Positions 1-10,680 of a DNA stretch of 64,000 nt are shown here, piece after piece; the first letter of the stretch is position 1, and every line of letters starts with the position of its first letter. Under the pieces are notes generated by a model, which saw only the letters and a program-made list of their open reading frames with translations, was not told the origin of the DNA and did not search any database. Source of the stretch: Owenia fusiformis (taxonomy: Eukaryota > Annelida > Polychaeta > Sabellida > Oweniidae); assembly GCA_903813345.2 (NCBI GenBank), contig CAIIXF020000007.1, forward strand, positions 16,102,714 through 16,166,713. The letters run 5' to 3'. A program made the translations under genes and the position numbers.

Positions 1-1420
1 GTGTACCTGTATTTGCTGGTTTGACGTAGCTACATAGTAGAGTGTTGAACGAATAACAAAGGGGACAATATTTAAATAGTAAACTTTCGTCCAGTATTGA
101 CTCTTACAATCCCATGTATTATATTACCTGCTGAATGAACCTACTTTTGTTTGAAATAGTTGACATAAAATCAAATATGCAAAAAAATTTCATATAAAAT
201 GGTCCACTCCAATTCTATTTAGAGGCATTTAAAATATGGATATGGATAGGTTTACCTATGTTCCAAAGATCTTTATTCCTTTAAAATGTTATTGAAAATA
301 TTGCTTCGAACACTTTACACTTTCCCTTGCTGCCAATTTAGTAAAATAAGATGAAAACAACATGCTGTCTAATTTTTAAAAAATAACAAACAATAATGCC
401 ACCAAGGTAGAAGTAACCCCCAATACAATTAATTTCACCCAGACATACAGAACTTGAATCACAAAAAGAGCACTTTTTCAAAATCTTGATAAACATTTCA
501 ATGTGTTTCCATTTCCTTCAATTATACGTTTTTTCATAAGTTTTATTGTTGTAACACAATCATTAAAAAATGCCACTCAACAAAATAAATTCTGTTATAT
601 TTTCATAGATCTTCAATTGTAGACGAGCAAACACTGCAATATTATGTATAGCACTCAAACAGGGGAATAGGCCTTTATTTAATAGTAACCTCTTACAGGT
701 TCGTATTTTCAATGAAACATGGCACTGAATTAAAGAATGATGTTAACCTCTTAGAACTTGAGCTTCCATTGAGCAGAATTATATTATTTTGCAACCCCAA
801 AACCACTGAATTCTACAAGTAAGTAATAAAGATGTAAGGCCAAGAAAAAATATTCTTGTTTCTGGTCACCAAGTTCTTTCCAAATTTTTAGCCAGGGCAA
901 CTGAACAAAAAATGTTTCTCCTTTGAATATATTAAAAGAAAGGCTATTTGATGAACATTGGAGATATCATCTAGAAAGGCTAAATCCTTTCACTTCTACA
1001 TGATTAAGAACTTTTTTCTTCATATTTTCAAAGAAAACTAATAACAGTGGCAGAACAGTGACTTTACCTTGGCATAAGGTACCTAAATTCTCCTCTGGAT
1101 ATATACATTTTAAACCCCGATATTAAACTCATATTAGAAAGAAGAAAATGTTTCAGTTTTCTTTGTATATTTCATATGACTTAGTACCAGTTCACTTTAT
1201 TCCTTGCTTACAAACTGTGATTAATGTTAAATCTATGTAGCACATTGTCATGACCAATTATTTCTTTTATTGACTCTTGTGGTTGATAAAACCAACACAC
1301 TGGTCACTTAAAATAGAACACGAACTTTGAACTTACATGTACTATTATCTTGATCAGAAATGATCTACAGTTAGATATATTCACTTATCATTCAACATAT
1401 AAGAACGCCTAACTTAAAAT
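1..1420. other. AT-rich non-coding DNA
   Basis: No open frame of useful length, RNA gene or transposon end was recognised here. The sequence is AT-rich and intron-like. It runs directly into the 24-bp minisatellite. Confidence 0.5.
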
Positions 1421-2517
1421 AACCTAGAAACACAAGTTGAAATAGATCCAGAAACTCAAGTTGAAATAGATCCAGAAACACAAGTTGAAATATATCCAGA
1501 AACTCAAGTTGAAATAGATTCAGAAACTCAAGTTGAAATAAATCCAGAAACTCAAGTTGAAATAGATCCAGAAACACAAGTTGAAATAGATCCAGAAACT
1601 CAAGCTGAAATAGATCCAGAAACATAAGTTGAAATAGATCCAGAAACTCAAGTTGAAATATATCCAGAAACTCAAGTTGAAATAGATCCAGAAACTCAAG
1701 CTGAAATAGATCCAGAAACATAAGTTGAAATAGATCCGGAAACACAAGTTGAAATAGATCCACAAACTCAAGATGAAATAGATCCAGAAACATAAGTTAA
1801 AATAGATCCACAAACTCAAGATGAAATAGATCCAGAAACACAAGTTGAAATAGATCCAGAAACTCAGGTTGAAATAGATCCAGAAACTCAAGTTGAAATA
1901 GATCCAGAAACACAAGTTGAAATAGATCCGGAAACACAAGTTGAAATAGATCCACAAACTCAAGATGAAATAGATCCAGAAACATAGGTTGAAATAGATC
2001 CACAAACACAAGTTGAAATAGATCCAGAAACTCAGGTTGAAATAGATCCAGAAACTCAAGTTGAAATAGATCAAGAAACTCAAGTTGAAATAGATCAAGA
2101 CACTCAAGTTGAAATAGATCAAGAAACTCAAGTTGAAATAGATCAAGAAACTCAAGTTGAAATAGATCAAGAAACTCAAGTTGAAATAGATCAAGAAACT
2201 CAAGTTGAAATAGATGAAATAGATCCATGAACTCAAGTTGAAACAGATCAAGAAACTCAATTTGAAACAGATCAAGAATCTCAAGTTGAAATAGATCCAG
2301 AAACTCAAGTTGAAATAGATCAAGAAACTCAAGTTGAAATAGATCAAGAAACTCAAGTTGAAATAGATCAAGAAACTCAAGTTGAAATAGATCAAGAAAC
2401 TCAAGCTGAAATAGATCAAGAAACTCAAGTTGAAATAGATCAAGAAACTCAAGTTGAAATAGATGAAATAGATCCAGAAACGCAAACTGAAATAGATCAA
2501 GAAACATATGTGACACA
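1421..2517. repeat. 24-bp minisatellite, about 45 units
   Basis: Tandem units of 24 bp contain the core GATCCAGAAACTCAAGTTG. Units up to about 2060 mostly carry GATCCAGAAAC. Units from about 2060 to 2470 mostly carry GATCAAGAAAC, so the array has two sub-blocks. Because 24 is a multiple of three, long frames stay open on the minus strand (octapeptide FLDLFQLE and a second frame). The plus-strand octapeptide frame EIDPETQV is broken several times by TAA, TAG or TGA. No codon bias, start context or splice logic supports translation, so it is called a non-coding minisatellite. Confidence 0.9.
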
Positions 2518-3075
2518 AGTGACAACTACATACCTAAGTTGAAATAATTCTAGAGTCTTAATAAAAAAGGAATGCTGAAATAGACAAAAACCTTGAGATA
2601 TTTGTAACTTACCATGTAGCTATACGTGCAGATCGCAGTTAAGTGTACAATAGAAAGGGAGCCAAAATTCTACACTTATGGCTCATTCTAACTGAGAAAC
2701 ATAACTCACAGCATACATACTAAATAAACACAGCATACATACAAAACCAACAGACTCCTATTGTAAGGGTGCATTTATCTCAAGAACACAGAATGGTACA
2801 AAGGAATCTAGCTGAATGATGCTGGTGATCAAACATTTGAACATGCTAAAAAGTGAAATGCAAAGAGACCTCTTTGAGGGCCCTCCATCAAGAAAATATA
2901 CACATCATAAATGCAAGGACTGAGATATTTACAGTTCAATATTTGAATGATTGTTTTTTACTATTTTCTTATGTGCTTGGGTTTCTTTTAGTTTCAAACT
3001 GCAAGTGAGAACTATAAATATATAAAGTATGGAGTTTTTTTAAATCTAGTGCAAGAACTCTGTAAATGGTCTTAC

Positions 3076-3138
3076 TTTGATGGTTAAAGCTGTAACCTGG
3101 GGTGCAATCTCCAGGCATCACTCCACATGCATAAGACT
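3076..3138 (-). CDS. candidate internal exon, unknown cysteine-rich protein
   Basis: On the minus strand a pyrimidine-rich acceptor (TTTTTGTTCTTTCAG) is followed by 63 open bases and the donor GTAAGA. Read in the phase left by the candidate exon at 4.3 kb, it gives SYACGVMPGDCTPGYSFNHQ, with two cysteines, and exits in phase 1. No family is recognised. Both splice sites are good, but exons this short can occur by chance in AT-rich DNA. Confidence 0.35.
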
Positions 3139-4293
3139 CTGAAAGAACAAAAATATTAATCCAAGTCATTAATACAGATTAATAACTTCATTGTTTGTAC
3201 ATGTGTATAATAACAGTATTTTAAATATTTAAGTTATATGAGAATAAAACACTCGAAAACTTATTGAAAGTCAAGAAAGCTAATTTACCTTTAGTCCAAT
3301 TTTAACGATAAATGATCCCAAAAGATCGTTAAAGTTGATATAGGTTTAAATTTGAAATACTACTGTGCTAGATTGGCCACATTGTATTGAAGTTAGGTTA
3401 ATCCTAATTGGGGTACAGGGTTGTGATCCTTGATTTACAGCTAAGCCGCTTTTAAACTAAGCTATGCGAGTCAGTTACCTAAGTATTCAATGGAACTCTT
3501 CTATAGCAACTTATATTCCAATTTAGAAAACCTCAAGCTGATTTATGAAAGACACATCTAAATACCTAAAGCAACACAATAACTGTTCTGTTAAAAGCTT
3601 TAAATTGGACCAAATTTATTATCAGAATTCAATGCATTGTGCCCCATGCTTTCTATTGTTGTTTTTTCCGGCTTTAAAATGATATAACACATGATAATCC
3701 AATAGGTTTATGCATGTTTATAATATCTTCGAGATATAATCTTTCAATCCATGATGTATTGCTCCAGAGACATTATACATCTCTGATTGTTTCAACATTG
3801 GAAAATAATGAAATGCCAAAAGTCAATGTATATTGAGATTCAAAAATAGTTTTGATAATATGTTGTGTAAAAGTCGGAACTCATTATATTATTAAGATAC
3901 ATGATGCATACTTAATTTCATGCAAATTTTGTCAGATTTGCCTTTCCTCAAAATAAGTTTTCAAAAAATCAAATTAATCAAAAATTAAGATGTAGGTAAA
4001 GGTATAAACACCAAGGTGTAGTAACCATCTTCTCAACTTCAAAAAATAGTCATGTAATGTTTTAATAAGTCACACTGTAACCCCCACTCAACAGAGGATA
4101 AATTATGTATAACACAATAATGATAGCAAAATGTCTGATGGCAGTATTACATACATGTATACTGATTGTTTCAGACACAGAAAACTAAAGGAACAATGAA
4201 AATCATCGAAAAAAAGAGGATTTCATTTTTATTCCTGTAAAGAACCTTTAACCATAAGCCTTTTAGAGAAACCAATCCTTCAAGAGAACTAAC
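3139..4293. other. AT-rich non-coding DNA between two candidate exons
   Basis: Nothing beyond short chance frames was seen. If the candidate exons on either side are real, this is an intron of a minus-strand gene. Confidence 0.4.
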
Positions 4294-4421
4294 CTCTGGG
4301 CGTAATATCACAGAGACAGGCATAAATGCCAGAATGCATTCTAGCGCATGATCCAATATACAAAGGTATACCCACACATAGAAACAAAATTCCAATACTT
4401 AGATTAAACTTTGGAACAAAA
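4294..4421 (-). CDS. candidate internal exon with hydrophobic segment
   Basis: On the minus strand, acceptor TTCAACAG and donor GTTAGT bound 128 bases with one open frame. The translation has a hydrophobic stretch (SIGILFLCVGIPLYIG), then a cysteine-containing segment (SCARMHSGIYACLCD). This could be a membrane segment followed by an extracellular loop. The exit phase fits the candidate exon at 3076-3138, and the joining codon would be Glu. No homology is recognised and the acceptor tract is only moderate. Confidence 0.25.
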
Positions 4422-4959
4422 CTGTTGAACTAATAAACCGTATTGATATTCTATTTTAGGTTTTCCTGTTTAATCCCTTTCTCCATATATGCATCTACAC
4501 ACATACCATTTATGAATGGTTTTATACCTTCTTGTTATTCATCCATCTCCAGACTTTAATCTCTGATCTTTAAAAATAATGCAACATGTCTTTTGGTTAA
4601 AAGTACAGTCTGCAAAAAGTACATCCACAAATTAAAAATGTATACCTTGAAAGGAAATTGTCAAAAGATACAGAAATAACGTTAATTCATTCAGGTTTAC
4701 AACACTTTGAAACGTATGCTATTGTAACATTTTAAACAATTCTTTTAAAACTATTTGTTGCATACATTTAAGTTATTTAACATGTATTCAAGCAGGAATT
4801 CCAGGCTTTTGGCACTTGCTTAAAGTTGGATTATAAGCATTTACAGGTTGCACATATTTTTAACATTAATTCAAACAACTAACCAAAACAGACTACAACG
4901 TGTGTGGAATATGTATATAATACCTCCATTCTTACTGCAACCTTTTCAATTCTGATATT

Positions 4960-5124
4960 ACTGTAACGACCTGAGGGCAAACCCATCTGGGGAGCTGTAG
5001 AGTAACGAGCCAGATATGAGCCATGAAAGGGAGTGTGCTAAATTCAATGCCCAGTGCGGGAATTGAACCCAGGACCCTCCGCTCACAAGTCAGACACTCT
5101 TCCCCTGAGCCTTAGGCGAGCTAA
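4960..5124 (-). mobile_element. tRNA-derived SINE
   Basis: The minus strand carries RNA polymerase III internal promoter boxes in the usual order. The A box is AAGGCTCAGGGGAAG (plus-strand 5099-5114 region). The B box is a perfect GGGTTCAATTCCC (5058-5070). The head folds plausibly as a tRNA. A unique 3' body follows towards 4960. The flank has a short CATTA-type microsatellite. Head plus body of about 165 bp is typical of short tRNA-SINEs. Confidence 0.7.
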
Positions 5125-5417
5125 CTACATTACATTACATTCAATCATGTACTTTTGAAATAATCTCCATGTGTAGAGGACTAGAGGTTCGGTCCAGCTA
5201 TTATTGAATCTTATTCAATTTTGCTTGTCAGGTGAACATACAATAAATACTTTAGAAACTCCATGGTTGAACAATAAACACAGTATCAATGAGTTTCCAA
5301 GATTTCTTTTACTATTTGCTTTCTCAGGAATCTTGACCAGTTTGATCTTTAAATATCGACCCTTTGAGTGAACATAATATGCAGTGGTTTAGTGCATGTT
5401 TTCCCATATGTAAATAT

Positions 5418-5696
5418 GGGACATACAGCGAACACCATTGGGGAGAGATCATTTAGTACTAAACCATTGGGGAAGAGCTATTTAAGGCTAATACAATTGG
5501 GATGAGCCATTTAGGACACTATAAGGGATTGGCCATTTAGGACTAAAACTATAGGGAATGGACATTTAATGCGAACAAAATAAAAACAAAATATGAGATG
5601 GGACATAAGGAACAGGATAACACCATTGGGGAGAGATCATTTAGTACTAAACCATTGGGGAAGAGCTATTTAAGGCTAATGCAATTCTCGAAATCG
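5418..5696. repeat. degenerate tandem repeat of about 28 bp, left part
   Basis: Imperfect units are built on ATTGGGGAAGAGCTATTTA and related words such as CATTTAGGACTAA. A block of roughly 195 bp here recurs in the same order at 6550-6735. The array is interrupted by the insertion at 5697-6549. Confidence 0.7.
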
Positions 5697-6549
5697 TTGT
5701 TCCCTCTTCAAAAGAGGAGACGCGAAAATCTTTCCTTATAAGGTCAAAATATTTCCCATGATGCAGTTCGCAGAGGAACAAATTTATACTTCCTTGTTTT
5801 CCCTCATAGGTTTAACATGGGGATTTTCACACCTATTTTTCAAACGATATATTCGTTCATATTCCCGTACGAGAGTACAGAAAAAATTATTAGAAACGAT
5901 TGGTCTTTTATTAGTCTTAATATAACAGCTATTTCTTTCATTGTATTGATTCATAGCGTGGTGAAAACGATGATTGAAAAGTGAGAAAATATTCCGGAAG
6001 AGAAGGTCACGTGATCAGTTGACTAGTCACCATTTTGGAAAAAACAATTCCATTCGACTTTGAATACTTTCCTGACAATCTTACCGCACTACAAACTGCA
6101 ACATCGATGCAACAACTGAATAAAAGTATTCATCTTCAAATTACATATAGAGTTACGTTGAAAACCCACAAACAACTGAGCAGTAGACCAAAGAAGACGC
6201 GTCGCTATTATCTAGGTCAATCTGTTCAGTGGTCTGAAAGCAAATCTATAATACTCGTTTCCGAATTTTGTTGGTCATTGTACAATCTTTTATTGATTAA
6301 ACTCGGTATACTGACTATTAATGCAATGACAACAAAGAATACTTCCGATGGTGTCATTGTTTTATTAAGCGTGCGGGTGTAAAAACAAAATTGCGTAATT
6401 AGTTTGATTTAGAACTTTCGGGTCACGCAAATAGCTACGCGAAATGCATAGTGGGAAAATATTGACCAATCAAATGTTGTCCTTTTTGAGTGCTTTTTCA
6501 GAACATATTTGCGAACGTTCGGATTCAAAGAGCGAACCGTGAAAGGGAG
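5697..6549. mobile_element. unclassified 853-bp insertion within the 28-bp array
   Basis: The array reads GGCTAATGCAATT, then this segment, then AATTGGGATGAGCC. Removing the segment and one AATT restores the uninterrupted array sequence seen about 200 bp upstream. This indicates an insertion with a 4-bp AATT duplication. The ends are CTC and GAG, with no long TIR. A 115-codon frame on the plus strand (6035-6382) starts at TTG and resembles no family, so it is not called a gene. Confidence 0.6.
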
Positions 6550-6735
6550 AATTGGGATGAGCCATTGAGGACTAACACTATAAGGGATTGGCCATTTAGG
6601 ACTAAAACCATAGGGAATGGACATCTAATGCGAACAAAATAAAAACAAAATATGAGATGGGACATAAGGAACAGGCTAACATCATTGGGGATGTGCCATT
6701 CAGGGCTAACATCATTAGGATGGGACACATAAGTT
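6550..6735. repeat. degenerate tandem repeat of about 28 bp, right part
   Basis: Continuation of the array at 5418-5696, repeating its ATTGGGATGAGCC and CATAGGGAATGGACAT words with a few substitutions. It ends near CATTAGGATGGGACAC. Confidence 0.7.
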
Positions 6736-9006
6736 CAATACAAATTATTTAAGCTTGAAGCCGGAGAGGGTAACCTTGCATTAATCTTTTTAATAAAACA
6801 TAATATTTCTGTGATTGAACACAATCCAGTGATCAAAGTCTACTTTATTTGAAGGCACAAATCAAACATTAAAAGTTATTTGTCCTTGTTTTGATAAGAA
6901 TTAGATATCACTAATATTATGACTAACATGTACTTTCCATGAGTTTATTTTCATGAGAAAGTAGTTCACTCAAGAAGAGACATTTGTCAACCTAGTATGT
7001 TATCATTTCTTAGTGACATCCCCAGCATCAAATTCTCTGTAAATCTGTACCTTAATTTGGTAAAGTAAAACATCTAATCTGATCTATGAAATGGATATTG
7101 TAAGTAAGTAAATGAAAAGTTTACAAATGTATTTTATAGTTGTACCTTTTCAATTTATGTGATGTAAGGGTAGCTATATTGTTTGGAGACTGCAAGGCTG
7201 CAAATTTGGTTGATTGATGACAATTGCAGTTTGCTTGTTGATCACATAGGTTATATCATCAGATGCATTCCAGTACATAATAAAAATCTCTGTAGCTTGC
7301 AACTTTGAGACTACAAAGTTATATGCAGTTGCTGTAGTCCTCTTCCTTCAATGCTTCACAAGCACATTCCATCTTGCTTCATCAAGCTTCGGACCTATCC
7401 TCAATATAATGATTGAGCGTGGGAACCGACTATGAGGACATCCTGCTCGATTCATTTTGCATTTCGTCATTCCTAAAAAAGAAAAATAAGTTCATTTTTG
7501 TGTCTGCTAATGGCTAATCTACAATTCTGTAAATACTGCTCTCTCTCTTAAAGTAGCTCTTACATGGTCGTACCTACATGGATCCATGTTTTGAAAATGT
7601 GTGTGTCTAGTGTTAACATCTTAAAGACAATGAAACACATGTTTGAACTGCTATTTAAAATGCCACTGAGAGGTAGAAATGTAGTTCATTTCTATATTCT
7701 CTCAACTTCAAGCTCATTCTATCAGTTCAAGCTGCTTTGGAAAAAATTATTTTCACTTTTCGTATGAAATATATACTCTAGGTACGCCTGGTACATGGCC
7801 CAAAGACTCTCTACCCAACGAGTAATTCAGTCCTTATATATGTCATGCTACAGAACATATGTTTATACCGCAGCTGAACACCTTTCTAGCACCAGTCCAA
7901 ATATAAATACCTTTTCTGGTCACAATTTTTCCTTCTATTGACTCCCACATTAAAAGAACCTAAAAGATGAAAACTTCCTTATCCAAGTAGTTAAATAAAC
8001 CAGTCCCAGCAACATCCAAAGAATCAAACAGGTTATACTGTAAATGTAGGTAGGTGTTGAGTACATGAGTAGCTTCCTGCTTTTACCTGTCAGTCTAACA
8101 ACCCATTTAGTCTCAATGTATTAGCTCTGTAGTCAATGTCCTTCAACTTTCTATATAAACCTAGTTTTTTAATATTTATGGTTGTTCAATGAGGTCACCT
8201 TACTATATACATGAACATGTTAAGAACAGCAGATCCATATCAAACCTGTGAATAATTTCTTAGCTTAATTGACACTTTAAAACTTGTCGAAATTTTTCAT
8301 AAACTGTATTTAAAAATTCTGTTGTCCTGGGATTATAAACCTCATTCACAGAATATTGAGTTAGTGTATAACACAGATATCAAAGATATAAAGGTTTACA
8401 ATTAAACATACACTGTACTAAATAACAGTGACAAATTGTGGTTCACCAAGGCAACCATCTCAAATCCAAGTCTCTTGAATAAAATTAAAACTTGAACAGT
8501 TTTTATCTTTTGGGCCCTGTATCAATATCTCATTGAAATTAGATGAACTATTTTTGCTGATAGGATGTCAGGAAAATTAACTAGAGGATGTGGGATGAAG
8601 TTTTGAATACACATGAACCTATGTGGTTTCCTGTTTCCATGGTAACTGGGACCTGGGAGGTTCAGTATTCAAAATAGATTAATTTTAATCAGTTGTTTGC
8701 AAAGAGATGAATAAAAGTGGCATTAATTATTTTGGCTTAACTGCTATAGAATCAATTGAGAACATGCTTTTTGAAGTAGACTACTGATGATGCCATTATC
8801 AAGGAGCTTTTTGTATTTCTTTCATTCTAATTTAAGATGAACTAATTAAATATACTCAGCGGTTTCAGAACAATTTCTCACAACAGGCAAAATTAATGGA
8901 AATCATAAATTTAACATGGAAAAGTCCCTGAAGCAACAAGAGATTTTGTGAAAACAACTGGTAAAAATTGCCTGTTGCCTGCTGCTAATGAAACCCCTGT
9001 ATACTA
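6736..9006. other. non-coding DNA
   Basis: No convincing gene. A minus-strand segment around 7380-7480 has a strong pyrimidine tract and AG (TTTTTCTTTTTTAG) followed by about 40 open codons, but no good donor. It was left uncalled. Confidence 0.4.
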
Positions 9007-9195
9007 CAGTGAAACTTGTACACCTGTACACCTCTCTTATCCGAACACCTCTAAATGTGAACAATTTTTCTCAGTCCCACATTTTTTCTCTCATTGATTG
9101 TCCCAAATACTGAAAAACCTTGAAAAGTGATCACCTGCTAATCCAAACACTTTTGACTGGTCCCAAAAGGCATTCATAATAGACAAGTTTTATAG
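9007..9195. mobile_element. 189-bp MITE, Tigger/pogo-like ends, TA target
   Basis: The left end is CAGTGAAACTTGT and the right end is the inverse ACAAGTTTTATAG. Both are flanked by TA (9005-9006 and 9196-9197). The interior has repeated words such as CCGAACACC and TGGTCCCA. These recur in the copies at 10525 and 15030-15113. TA duplication and CAGT-type ends fit the Tc1/mariner-pogo superfamily. It is a non-autonomous copy. Confidence 0.7.
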
Positions 9196-10195
9196 TATTA
9201 TAATAATTAGGAAACAAATGAAACTGTTAACCTGAGTTGGGCCCACAGATATAAGTGATAGAGGGCTTCATAAAGATATTCAACATTCTCGTAACACTTG
9301 TGAATAGCATGCTAAATGGTACTACTAAATGGCCTATATTTCAAAGGCATTGCATAATTTTGGGTTTCAATTTCTGCAGTTTCATTGTCGTTTTCTTAAG
9401 TAATACACAAGATATTACAAATACAATATCTGAACAAAACACTTGTATGCAGTGATATATAATGCTTTGTTGAAACTGTCAATATTTTTCTGATTGGATT
9501 TCAACTGCCAAATAATCTTATTAAATTCAAAATGTAGTCAAGAAATGCTGCACAACTGGAGTAATGTAAGATACTGTAGAAAGTGACATAAGCGCCCTCT
9601 TTTAATGTTAAAAGATAACTTCAGATGTGATATGTGAATTTCTAGTTGAGTTTCATTTTCAACCACCAGGTGGCTAAACAACATGCAATTGTACTGGACA
9701 AGTGAATTTCAGCAAATCTACAGATCTCATGATTACTGTCATTTAATAGCTATACATAAAATTCATGATACACTTAGGGGGAGGAAAACTTATAAAATCC
9801 CTTACTGTTTTGGTCCATTTTTGTAATAACTTGAATCCAGTTTTTGAAAATGAAGAGCTCATCAAGGCAAGATTTTTCAATAGGATCTTTTCAATTTAAA
9901 ATACAAGATATTTCAAATGAACAAACATGAATCTAAGTGATTTGGAGACAATTTTCAGGAATAAAATAGTGTTAAGGGAGTCTACATTTAAAACTTGAAA
10001 ATTCATTGTAAAAATGTTGACATTATTAGACATACTAGAAACATTCCTCAAGTAAACATATGACAACAAAAAACATTTTAACACAACCCAAATAAAATGA
10101 AAATAACATCTAGGATTTGTATTATAAATGCATATGCTACTAAATGAATATACACAAAAACAACAAAAACCTTACTCATATGTTCCAACACATAC
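9196..10195. other. non-coding DNA
   Basis: Only short AT-rich chance frames were seen. No transposon ends recognised. Confidence 0.4.
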
Positions 10196-10237
10196 CTGTC
10201 AGAGTGGCTAAGCTTATCCATCTGGAGACAATGAGAC
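10196..10237 (-). CDS. candidate 42-base exon
   Basis: Minus-strand acceptor ATAATAATTAG and donor GTATGT bound 42 bases that read LIVSRWISLATLT in a phase-1 symmetric frame. This is the same phase class as several other candidate minus-strand exons. The acceptor lacks a strong pyrimidine tract. Low confidence. Confidence 0.2.
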
Positions 10238-10524
10238 CTAATTATTATTATCTTAAAGTAAAACCAAATGTCCTCACCAATCAACTAACAACACACATGA
10301 ATATATCAATAGTTCCACCCAAATAAAACACATCTGCGTGGTAACAAGCGAGTTATGAGTAAAGATTAGATTAAGGACATGTATACATTTGACAGAGTGC
10401 TGTATAGAAGATAACATAAGTGTTTGCTATATCTGCTATATACATGTCAATATCTAATAAATAATCAGTGAAAGTATCATATCAGGTATTCAGTTTGGAG
10501 GTTACTCTCATGTGAATTATACTA

Positions 10525-10678
10525 CAGTAAAACCTGTATATCTGAACACCTGGCTAATCCGAACACCTTCCAATTTGAACACTTTTTTTCGGTCCCATTT
10601 TTTCCTCCCATCGACTCCCATGTTAAAACACCTCCTAATCTGAACAGTGAACAACCAGATTTGAAAAACTGACCTGTC
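10525..10678. mobile_element. left part of a Tigger-like MITE split by a LINE
   Basis: It begins CAGTAAAACCTGTATATCTG after TA and shares interior words (CCGAACACC, GGTCCCATTTTTTC) with the MITE at 9007-9195. The sequence continues after the LINE at 13082 (TAATCTGAACATTTTATC). That matches the 9007 copy at CTAATCCAAACACTTTTGAC. Confidence 0.7.
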
Positions 10679-10680
10679 AT

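Noticed and set aside
1392-2525. Three long minus-strand frames with FLDLFQLE-type repeats
   Set aside because: They are products of a 24-bp minisatellite. Two frames are open at once, and there is no start context, splice signal or codon bias.
6035-6382. 115-codon plus-strand frame
   Set aside because: Starts at TTG, matches no family and lies inside an inserted element.
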